A stretch of 64,000 bases of DNA from an endosymbiont 'TC1' of Trimyema compressum (GTDB lineage: Bacteria; Bacillota; TC1). Position numbers and translations under genes: made by a program. The notes under the pieces were generated by a model. That model searched no databases. It was not told the origin of the DNA and saw nothing but the letters and a program-made list of their open reading frames with translations. Location of the stretch: NCBI RefSeq assembly GCF_001584725.1, contig NZ_CP014606.1, forward strand, positions 868,001-932,000, given 5' to 3'. Below are positions 7,803 through 15,269 of the stretch, piece by piece (position 1 is the stretch's first letter; every line of letters begins with the position of its first letter).

Positions 7803-8489
7803 TTAAACAATCTTTTTCAAAGTAAATTCTAAATAATCACTGGATACTAAATGATAATCAATATTATTATACATTCCAGTTAAAAATTTTCTATCTCCAA
7901 AATAACCATGAATATGACCATACACACATGCTATTACAGGATAGTCTTCTATAATTTTTATAAATTCACTTGATCTACCATCTTTAAAAAATGGTGGATA
8001 ATGAAGTAAAACAACAATAGGCTTATTCTTTTCTGCGTTTTCTAAAGACATTCTCAAACGCAATAATTCTCTTTTATATATTTTATCATCCTCAGCTGTT
8101 AAACCATTATCTTCTGGCAACATCCAACCACGAGTACCGCAAAATACATAGTCTCCAAAAGTAAAAGCATTATTTTGTATAAAGTAACACTCTTTATATT
8201 CTTTTTTTAGAATTTTGCTTAAGCTCTGCCACCAGTAATCATGATTGCCTTTAACCAATATTTTTTTTCCAGGTAGATTTTCAATAAACTCTATATCTTC
8301 AGCTACCTCTTCTAAATTCATTGCCCAAGATAAATCTCCAGGTAATAGCACAACATCATCTTCGCCAACAAGGGATAGCCAACTGTCCTTAATTTTTTCT
8401 GGATGATTCTGCCAATTATCGCCAAACATATCCATAGGTTTTGGTTTTGCAAAAGATAAATGGAAATCACCAATACTATAAATATTCAT
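7803..8489 (-). CDS. Calcineurin-like metallophosphoesterase
   Basis: This 228-residue protein carries the full metallophosphoesterase signature: Asp-8 and His-10 in GDFH, GD near residue 52, GNHD near 81, a lone H in LLHYPP, and GHIHG near 192. These bind a dinuclear metal centre. The size and simple single-domain layout fit small cytosolic phosphoesterases. The substrate cannot be read from sequence. Its first codons overlap the end of the upstream uracil-DNA glycosylase gene by 14 bases, implying translational coupling and a shared transcript. Confidence 0.85.
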   Translation of the reverse strand: MNIYSIGDFHLSFAKPKPMDMFGDNWQNHPEKIKDSWLSLVGEDDVVLLPGDLSWAMNLEEVAEDIEFIENLPGKKILVKGNHDYWWQSLSKILKKEYKECYFIQNNAFTFGDYVFCGTRGWMLPEDNGLTAEDDKIYKRELLRLRMSLENAEKNKPIVVLLHYPPFFKDGRSSEFIKIIEDYPVIACVYGHIHGYFGDRKFLTGMYNNIDYHLVSSDYLEFTLKKIV

Positions 8490-9075
8490 TATGCTCCTCT
8501 AAAAATATTCTTAATTTTCTTAAATCCTCTTCATATATTTCCTTTAAACTGCCGTTATAGATAACACTAGCTGGATGATAAAGCGGAAAAACAATTTTAT
8601 CCTCAAAATCAATAGGAGTGCCATGCACTTCCTTTAGCTGTAGCTTTTTAGAAAATATTTGGAAGGGTACAATCCCTAATGTAACAATTATTCGGCTTCC
8701 CAATGCCTCCATTTCTTCCTTTAAAAAATGATAGCAACTATTAATTTCCCCTGCAGTGGGTTTACGATTGGCGTAATTGCCATACCTAGGTCTTTTGGAA
8801 AATTTAGTTGGTCTGCATTTAACTGCATTTGTAATATAACATTTATCTCTATCAATAGAGACACCTTCTAGAAAATTAGTTAAATACTGCCCAGCCTGCC
8901 CTGAAAAGGGAATACCAGAAATAGTATCTTCATGACCACCCGGCGCTTCCCCTAAAAGAATAAGAGGCTTCTTTGCTGGTACACCGTTAAAAACAACTTT
9001 TGTTCTAGTTTTAAAAAGTGTACACCCTTCACAATTCTCAATTCTCTGAAATATTTCTAATAATTGTTCTTCCAT
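8476..9075 (-). CDS. Family 4 uracil-DNA glycosylase
   Basis: This enzyme removes uracil from DNA in base excision repair. The protein has 199 residues, the usual family size. It shows motif A as GEAPGGHED (42-50) and the C-terminal PLYHPAS (about 164-170), plus four well-placed cysteines, Cys-15, Cys-18, Cys-87 and Cys-114, that fit the [4Fe-4S] cluster of family 4 enzymes. The E in GEAPG matches family 4 rather than family 5. It is co-transcribed with the downstream phosphoesterase through a 14-base overlap. Confidence 0.88.
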   Translation of the reverse strand: MEEQLLEIFQRIENCEGCTLFKTRTKVVFNGVPAKKPLILLGEAPGGHEDTISGIPFSGQAGQYLTNFLEGVSIDRDKCYITNAVKCRPTKFSKRPRYGNYANRKPTAGEINSCYHFLKEEMEALGSRIIVTLGIVPFQIFSKKLQLKEVHGTPIDFEDKIVFPLYHPASVIYNGSLKEIYEEDLRKLRIFLEEHNEYL

Positions 9076-9096
9076 ATATTCTACTTTCCTCCTAAA

Positions 9097-9568
9097 CTAA
9101 TTAACTAAAAGCTTATAACTCTGCCAGCTACTGTACAAGTGGCTAATAGCAAACACTGTAGCAAACAAGCCTAAAGGTATCGACTGTATCCAAAAAGCAA
9201 GTAACAAAAAATATAAAGAGGGGAATGCTGCCAGAGGAATAGAAATAGGCCCTAGTGTTTCAAATAAAAAATAGTACTCTCTGCCCATAGAAAAATATCT
9301 GATCCAACAAATACAAATATAGTATAGAATTGCTGCACAAACCATCAATGTTGAATAAAAATTAAAAGGACTATTTAAAATATCTACACCAAATATAATG
9401 GGTAAAACCAAACAACCAATTCTGCTAATATTTTCTAATATTACTACATCAAAAGGAATCTTTGCCTCTGTTGTAGGCAGTTTTACAGATTTAAATATTA
9501 AAAATAAAATATTCGGTAGTAAAATAATTACTACAAACATTCATTACACCCAGTAAACTCAACCCCAT
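9097..9568 (-). pseudogene. Polytopic membrane protein with a shifted N-terminus
   Basis: The frame from 9540 encodes 147 residues with about five hydrophobic segments and no motif I recognise. It has no ribosome binding site of its own. A strong GGAGGTGA lies further upstream, with an ATG at 9568 that opens into a different frame (MGLSLLGV) and would join the main frame only after a one-base shift near 9541. I read this as an intact gene start separated from its body by one indel, though reinitiation through the overlapping ATGAATG is possible. Either way the body is long and undamaged, so the lesion is recent or the peptide is genuinely bicistronic. Confidence 0.5.
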
Positions 9569-9620
9569 TATTTCACCTCCAGCTATTTAACAATTATAGC
9601 ATATTTTCTTAAAGCAATAA

Positions 9621-9650
9621 AATAAGGAGAAGATTACTCTTCTCCTTATT
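9621..9650 (-). terminator. 12-bp hairpin terminator after rnjA
   Basis: The arms AATAAGGAGAAG and CTTCTCCTTATT flank six bases directly after the RNase J stop codon, with T-rich sequence following on the minus strand. Confidence 0.85.
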
Positions 9651-9654
9651 TCTC

Positions 9655-11325
9655 TTAGACTTCGATAATCATTGGAATGACCATTGGATTTCTTTTAATT
9701 TTTCCATAGACAAAACTGTCTAACTCATTCCGCATTCTGGTTTTTATAGTGGACCAGTCCTTCACTTTTTCTTTTTTAAGCTGTTCAATAATTTGATAGC
9801 TTTTCTCCTTGATTTCATCCAGTAGCTCTTCTGATTGTTTCACATAGACAAATCCTCTTGAAACAATATCAGGTCCTGCTACTATCTGACCTTTTTTATC
9901 CATACTGATAACTGCAATAATTATGCCATTTTCTGACAGTATTTTTCTGTCTCTTAAAACAATATTACTTACATCGCCCACTCCTAGTCCATCGACTAGC
10001 ACTGAACCAGCATGAACTCGATTAACAATGCCGCCCTTTTGCTTACTGAGAGCAATAACATTGCCATTCTCTGGCACAAAAATATTTTCTTTCTTCATAC
10101 CAATATCCAAGGCTAGGCCTCTATGAGCCATTTGCATTCTATACTCCCCATGTACAGGTATAAAAAACTTTGGTTTAACCAAAGTCAACATTAGTTTTAA
10201 ATCTTCTTCACTTGCGTGACCGGATACGTGAATATCCACAGCTTTTCCATAAACAACGTTAGCTCCTAACTTTAGGAGATGATCAATTAATTTTGATACA
10301 TACTTCTCATTTCCTGGAATTGCCATTGCTGAAATTATTACTGTGTCGTCATTAATAATTTCTATTTTTCTATGTCCTTTTGCAGCAATCCTTGAAAGAG
10401 CACTCATTGGCTCCCCTTGGCTGCCTGTTGAAATAACACAGACTTTCTCTTTAGGTAGTCGAAGAACTTCATCTATATCCATAAGTAAACCCTTAGGTAT
10501 TTTTAAATACCCCAGTTGTTGTGAAACTTCTACCATGTTAACCATGCTTCGTCCCATAACGGAAACTTTTCTTTTGCAGATTTTGGCTGCATCAATAATT
10601 TGCTGTAACCTATGAACATTTGAGGCAAAACTAGCAATAATAATTCTACCTTTTGTTTCCTGAAATATTGCTTCAATATTTTTTCCTACTATTTTTTCGG
10701 ATTTGGTATAGCCTTTTTTTTCAGCATTTGTACTATCGGACATTAAAGCAAGTACTCCTTTTTCACCTAAAGAAGCGAATTTATAGAAGTCTGTTACTTG
10801 TCCGTCTATTGGAGTTAAATCAATTTTAAAATCTCCAGTATGTACAATCACACCAACTGGGGTGTGAATTGCCAATGCCACTGCATCAGGAATACTATGA
10901 CTGACTTTAATAAACTCAATTTTAAAAGGCCCTATCTTAAATTCACCTCTTGGTGAAATGACATGTAACTTAGGTTTCCGTTTAAGTCTTCTTTCTCTAA
11001 GTTTCCTTTTAACAAGTCCTATAGTCAATCTTGTTCCATAAGTAGGAACATTTAATTCGTCCAAAATATAAGGTAAAGCTCCAATATGATCCTCGTGACC
11101 ATGAGTAAGTACTATACCCATAAGCTGATGTTTGTTTTCTCTTAAAAAACTAATATCAGGAATCACAGTATCAATGCCCAGCATTTCATCTTCTGGCATT
11201 ATTAACCCTGCATCCACCACAATCATTTGATGATTATAACGAATTACAGTCATATTCTTGCCTACTTCTCCGACACCACCTAAAGGAATAATCTGCACCG
11301 TATTAGGTTTTTCTTGATTTCCCAA
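9655..11325 (-). CDS. rnjA: Ribonuclease J
   Basis: RNase J is a metallo-beta-lactamase/beta-CASP ribonuclease with endonuclease and 5' exonuclease activity, central to mRNA decay and rRNA maturation in Firmicutes. The 556-residue length is normal. The zinc motif HGHEDH is at 75-80, further metal ligands fit HTGDFKID and SGHASEED, and the C-terminal domain is complete. The start is TTG at 11325, ten bases after AAGGAGG; an ATG nearer the ribosome binding site is out of frame. It is a single gene between the membrane-protein pseudogene and divergent XRE regulators, with its own terminator. Confidence 0.93.
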   Translation of the reverse strand: MGNQEKPNTVQIIPLGGVGEVGKNMTVIRYNHQMIVVDAGLIMPEDEMLGIDTVIPDISFLRENKHQLMGIVLTHGHEDHIGALPYILDELNVPTYGTRLTIGLVKRKLRERRLKRKPKLHVISPRGEFKIGPFKIEFIKVSHSIPDAVALAIHTPVGVIVHTGDFKIDLTPIDGQVTDFYKFASLGEKGVLALMSDSTNAEKKGYTKSEKIVGKNIEAIFQETKGRIIIASFASNVHRLQQIIDAAKICKRKVSVMGRSMVNMVEVSQQLGYLKIPKGLLMDIDEVLRLPKEKVCVISTGSQGEPMSALSRIAAKGHRKIEIINDDTVIISAMAIPGNEKYVSKLIDHLLKLGANVVYGKAVDIHVSGHASEEDLKLMLTLVKPKFFIPVHGEYRMQMAHRGLALDIGMKKENIFVPENGNVIALSKQKGGIVNRVHAGSVLVDGLGVGDVSNIVLRDRKILSENGIIIAVISMDKKGQIVAGPDIVSRGFVYVKQSEELLDEIKEKSYQIIEQLKKEKVKDWSTIKTRMRNELDSFVYGKIKRNPMVIPMIIEV

Positions 11326-11551
11326 TTAGGCATTTCCTCCTTTGTATTTTTAATTATTGTACCGAACTCTAATCTTATTTATTATATAACAAAACTCCAT
11401 TATTGCATATAGCAGACATGAAGCTTAATTATTTATTACAAAACATAATATTATTACACAGAGTATTATCGTATATAATATTTTAGCTTTTATCAATTAT
11501 ATCTAGAAATATTATGCCCTTTTGTTATATATTGTTTTTTTATACCTTTAT

Positions 11552-11563
11552 ATTGTTTACAAT
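11552..11563. promoter_or_regulatory. Palindrome ATTGTTTACAAT upstream of the XRE-S24 gene
   Basis: A perfect 12-base palindrome (ATTGT-TT-ACAAT) abuts the likely -10 TATACT (11564-11569) of the regulator's promoter. This is the usual position for XRE autorepression. A related half-site, ATTGTTT, is repeated at 11531. Confidence 0.45.
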
Positions 11564-11593
11564 TATACTATAAGTAACATATAGGAGGATAAT

Positions 11594-12205
11594 ATGATGT
11601 TTAGTCAACGCCTAAAAAGTTTGAGAAAAGATAAAAAGCTAACCCAACGAGAACTAGGGAAGCACTTCAACTTATCTCAATCGTCTATAGCTTTTTATGA
11701 AAAAGGTGAACGTGAACCAGATTTTGCCACATTAATTAAATTCGCTGATTTTTTTAATGTATCAGCTGACTATTTACTGGGAATATCTTTTACCCCAAAC
11801 AGCAATCATAGAATATCTATACCTCTTATTGATGATATTCAATATTCAAAAGGAGAAACCAACCTTTTAGTTAATGAAACATCCTATCCTTATATTCCCT
11901 CAAAAACATTACTGGAAAATGAGCAAGAACTTTTTCTTTATAAAATTACTGATGATAGTATGAAAGATGCAGGTATTATTAATGGAGCTATAATACTCCT
12001 GGAAAAAGATGCAGCATATAAGCATGAGGATATTCTCCTTATTCTAGATAAAAAAGAAGAAAAACCCTTAGTTCGCAAAATACTCTTTAAAGACCACATG
12101 ACTATACTAAAACCTGAAAATCATGCATATGATCCATTGGTTATTACAAATCAAAAAGATTACATTATTATTGGTAAAGTTATCCAAGTTGAAAAGGAAT
12201 TATAA
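11594..12205 (+). CDS. XRE-family repressor with LexA/S24-like C-terminal domain
   Basis: This intact regulator of about 203 residues joins an N-terminal HTH_3 domain (LTQRELGKHFNLSQSSIAFYE, about 16-36) to a LexA/CI-type S24 domain (about 75-203). The nucleophile position is Ser-122 in DDSMKDAG. Where LexA has its general-base Lys in a V-K-R context, this protein reads V-R-K (Arg-161, Lys-162), so self-cleavage may be lost or need a different Lys. A second ATG at 11597 is better spaced from AGGAGG and matches the paralogue's MFS start. It is a probable prophage-type or stress regulator, but no phage genes are near. A reduced paralogue lies 470 bases downstream. Confidence 0.85.
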   Translation: MMFSQRLKSLRKDKKLTQRELGKHFNLSQSSIAFYEKGEREPDFATLIKFADFFNVSADYLLGISFTPNSNHRISIPLIDDIQYSKGETNLLVNETSYPYIPSKTLLENEQELFLYKITDDSMKDAGIINGAIILLEKDAAYKHEDILLILDKKEEKPLVRKILFKDHMTILKPENHAYDPLVITNQKDYIIIGKVIQVEKEL

Positions 12206-12230
12206 AACTACATTTTTAAAATATAAGTTT

Positions 12231-12258
12231 AAAGCCACTGATAAATCAGTGGCTTTTT
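12231..12258 (+). terminator. Hairpin terminator of the XRE-S24 gene
   Basis: AAAGCCACTGAT pairs with ATCAGTGGCTTT around two bases, followed by a T run. It lies 26 bases after the stop codon. Confidence 0.9.
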
Positions 12259-12271
12259 AGGTGCTTATACT

Positions 12272-12474
12272 TTAATCATTTTCCTGACATATAAATAATT
12301 GGTTAATATCAAACTCTGGATATGTAATTTTGAGTTGTTTCACAAATGAATGAGATGGATTTCTATAACCATACTCAACACTTCTATAAAATGAATAGGA
12401 AATCCCCAACTCAGCATCCATTTCTTTTTGTGTTTTTTCTTTTTTTGCCTAAAAATACGGAGCGCATTTAACAC
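12272..12474 (-). pseudogene. Small XRE-type HTH protein, frameshifted in an A7 run
   Basis: A GTG at 12474 lies about six bases after AGGAGGG and opens a frame VLNALRIFRQ. After a one-base slip in the A7 run near 12447 it continues as a compact HTH (EKTQKEMDAELGISYSFYRS) and a short tail ending ICQEND at a TAA at 12274-12272. The joined product is about 67 residues. The region is a dead or slippage-dependent antiparallel regulator gene facing the intact XRE-S24 gene. Programmed slippage at A7 is possible, but decay is simpler given the surroundings. Confidence 0.5.
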
Positions 12475-12521
12475 ATTTTTCCCTCCTTCTTATTTATTTC
12501 AATAAAAAAACTATGACATTA

Positions 12522-12552
12522 TGTGATATTATGTTATTATTGATATATCACA
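12522..12552. promoter_or_regulatory. Inverted repeats between the divergent XRE genes
   Basis: TGTGATAT (12522-12529) pairs with ATATCACA (12545-12552) around 15 bases. A further pair, ATTACAAAT and ATTTGTAAT, lies about 70 bases apart to the right. Clusters like this are common as XRE operators. Binding is inferred only. Confidence 0.4.
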
Positions 12553-12677
12553 TTAAGTAATATTACAAATGAGAATATTTAACCTAATGATATAGTGTAA
12601 AAAGTATAATGTCAATTACTTTTAGTAATATTTGTAATATAAAACAACTTTTAGTTAAATAAAAAGGAGACACTATC

Positions 12678-12980
12678 ATGTTTAGTAATAAAATAAAAAA
12701 CCTAACACAAAAAGAACTAGCTTCTATTTTCAATCTTTCTCAATCATCCATAGCACTATATGAAAAAGGCATAAGAATGCCAGACTTTAAAACACTAGCA
12801 GCCTATGCCTCTTACTTTAATGTATCTACAGATTACCTATTAGGTCTTAGTTGTGAAGATAAAACAAACAACACTTACAAAGCAGAAAATTCTGACTATG
12901 AGTCTTTTATCTATCTTAATAAAAATGATTTTCAAATTCTTGGCAAGGCAATTGAGGTTAAAACTACTTTTCCAAAATAA
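12678..12980 (+). CDS. Miniaturised XRE regulator, paralogue of the XRE-S24 repressor
   Basis: The 100 residues align with the gene at 11594 at both ends but lack the middle. The start MFSNKIKN runs directly into LTQKEL, dropping about six residues of helix 1. The recognition helix FNLSQSSIALYEKG is retained. Nearly the whole S24 domain is missing, and the end KNDFQILGKAIEV matches the repressor's KDYIIIGKVIQV tail. It has an AAAAGGAG ribosome binding site before ATG 12678. All changes keep the frame, so it could be a functional DNA-binding antagonist, but loss of part of helix 1 may disable the HTH. The function is inferred from homology to its neighbour only. Confidence 0.7.
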   Translation: MFSNKIKNLTQKELASIFNLSQSSIALYEKGIRMPDFKTLAAYASYFNVSTDYLLGLSCEDKTNNTYKAENSDYESFIYLNKNDFQILGKAIEVKTTFPK

Positions 12981-13067
12981 AAAAGCAATGACTTAATCAT
13001 TACTTTTTTATAATATAGCTCTTTTCCATCTAATTGTTTTTCCACGAATAAAAGTTAAGTATTTTAC

Positions 13068-13109
13068 AATAAAAACCAAGTATTGCTAATTCCAATACTT
13101 GGTTTTATT
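13068..13109 (-). terminator. Terminator of the former formate dehydrogenase operon
   Basis: A stem of about 17 pairs (CCAAGTATTG with CAATACTTGG at its core) with A/T-rich flanks lies 17 bases after the last diaphorase codon. It has one unpaired A in an arm and is still well formed. Confidence 0.85.
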
Positions 13110-13125
13110 TATATTTTAAACTTTT

Positions 13126-14779
13126 TTATTGCTTAAAGACTGCTTGAATAGGACATACAGTGGCACAGTTGCCACATTTAATACAGTCTTTTGTTCTAAT
13201 AACATGTCTCTCCTTAACTTTACCTTCAATACAGGATACAGGACAATTTCTAGCACACTTTGTGCATCCAATACATTTATCTGTAATAAAGTATTCTAAT
13301 GATGCCTTACAAGTTCCTGCTGGACATGTTTTTTCACCTTCATTAACATGGGCATCATATTCATATCTAAAATACTTTAGTGTTGATAAAACTGGGTTAG
13401 ATGCTGTTTGACCTAAAGCACATAAAGAAGCACTCTGAATCGTATCAGATAGGCTTTCCAGCATCTTAACATCATCCGGAGTACCTTCCCCCCGCCTCTT
13501 GTAATAGTTTCAAGGATTTCAAGCATCCTTTTCGTGCCTTCACGGCAAGGCGTACACTTGCCACAAGATTCATCAACTGTAAAGTCTAAAAAGAAACGAG
13601 CAATATCAACCATACAAGTTTCATCATCCATTACAATCATGCCACCTGATCCAATAATTGACCATAATTTAGCTAAAACATCAAAATCAATAGGGCTATC
13701 TAAATATTCCTTAGGAATACAACCGCCAGATGAACCACCTGTCTGAACTGCTTTAAATCCTTTACCATCTGGAATGCCACCACCAATTTCAAAAATAACA
13801 TCTCTGATAGTTGTGCCCATAAGTACTTCTACTAAACCTGCTGTGTTTATATTGCCACCGAGAGCAAAAACTTTAGTGCTTGGAGAACCCTCAGTACCTT
13901 TCTCTCTAAACCAAGCTCCTCCATTTAAGATAATTTGAGGAATGTTTGCATAAGTTTCCACATTATTAATTAAAGTTGGTTTACCCCAAAGCCCAGATTG
14001 AGCTGGAAAAGGTGGCTTTTTTTCGGCATACCTCTTTCACCTTCAATTGAGGCAATGAGGGCAGTTTCCTCACCACAGACAAAAGCACCTGCACCTAAAC
14101 AAATTTCCAAATCAAAAGAAAAATCAGTTCCAAATATATTATTTCCTAAAAAACCATATTCCTTACATTGAGCAATGGCTATTCGTAACCGTTCAACTGC
14201 TGTAGGATACTCTGCTATTATATAAATATAGCCTTTGTTGGCTCCAATAACATAGCCTGCTATAGTCATAGCTTCAATTACAACATGAGGGGTCACCTTC
14301 TAAAATGGAACGGTCCATAAATGCCCCTGGGTCACCTTCATCAGCATTACAAATAACATACTTTTGGTCACTTTCATTTTTAGCTGTAAGCTCCCACTTT
14401 AAACCTGTTGGGAATCCAACACCACCACGGCCCCGTAAGCCACTATCTTTGACTTCAGCAATAACAGCCTCTTTAGTCATAGCTAAAAGGCTTTTACCTA
14501 ATGCGCCGTAACCGCCAAAAGCATAGGGCCTTGACCACAAAATCCAAAACAACCCGTTTTAACAACACTGATTTTATCTGCTAAATTCTTTTCTTCTAAA
14601 AGTGCATTCATTGTATCCATTAGCTCCTGGCTTTCTGAAGAAAGGCAACCTGTACCACCACAAATCATGACATGTTTTTTATCTGTTTCATATACTGAAT
14701 GATCATCTCTAATTTTTAGTGTTTCTTGCTGTGTATTTCTTATAGCCTCTAAGGCTTCCATTGTGTTTATTCTACTCAT
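13126..14779 (-). pseudogene. Broken NuoF/HydB-type NADH-binding diaphorase subunit
   Basis: The pieces give, in order, a thioredoxin-like [2Fe-2S] domain (CGGTGC ... CFGFCGQGP), the NADH/FMN core ([38 protein letters not shown]), the [4Fe-4S] motif [11 protein letters not shown], and a C-terminal double ferredoxin (CIGCTKCARNCP, CIKCGNCATVCP). The family is usually near 600 residues. Here the first domain is fused to the core by a deletion of roughly 80 codons at about 14520. Three single-base shifts follow: an extra C near 14289, a short A7 run near 14020 and an extra G near 13490. Together they make it a clear pseudogene. It was the last gene of the operon and would have passed electrons to NAD(P)+. 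Confidence 0.88.
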
Positions 14780-15269
14780 GATTCACCCCAGCATATTCTT
14801 TAATAATATTTGGGACATCAGCTGCCTTTACATTACCATAGACTTTTCCGTTTACAATAATAACAGGAGCAAGACCGCAAGCACCAATACAACGAACATC
14901 CTCTAAAGTAAATAAGCCATCTTCCGTTGTCTCTCCATTGTTAATTCCCAGTTCTTGCTTAAAGCGGTCAGAAATAGCATCAGAGCCTTTAACAGAACAA
15001 GCAGTTCCCATACAAACATTAACAATATACTTACCTTTTGGTTCCAGAATAAAATAAGAATAAAAAGTAACAACGCCATAAACCTTAGAAACAGGAATCT
15101 TCAAGGCTTCAGTAATTTATTTTTGAATTAGTTCTGGAATATAGCCAAATAAATCCTGAGTTTTATGAAGAATAGACATCAGCGACCCTTTTTCTGTTTT
15201 CTTACAATCAATATAGGGATTTAGAATACTCAACTCTTTTTCATGTTCTTTCTTGAATTGACTTTCCAT
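14772..15269 (-). pseudogene. NuoE/HydC-type [2Fe-2S] subunit with one nonsense codon
   Basis: From ATG 15269 (behind AAGGAGGAAG, overlapping the formate dehydrogenase stop as TAATG) the frame is perfect for 50 codons to ...YIPELIQK. It meets TAA at 15119-15117 and continues in the same frame with ITEALKIPVSKVYGVVTFYSYF to the normal end at 14772. The thioredoxin-like [2Fe-2S] ligands are all present (CMGTAC and CIGACG). One base change, probably GAA to TAA, is the only lesion. Internal restart is unlikely to give a folded subunit. It overlaps the next gene by 8 bases. Confidence 0.88.

Noticed and set aside
12272-12474. Programmed frameshift at the A7 run of the small XRE gene
   Set aside because: No stimulatory structure is evident, and the region is full of decaying regulator copies. 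Decay is simpler, though not proven.
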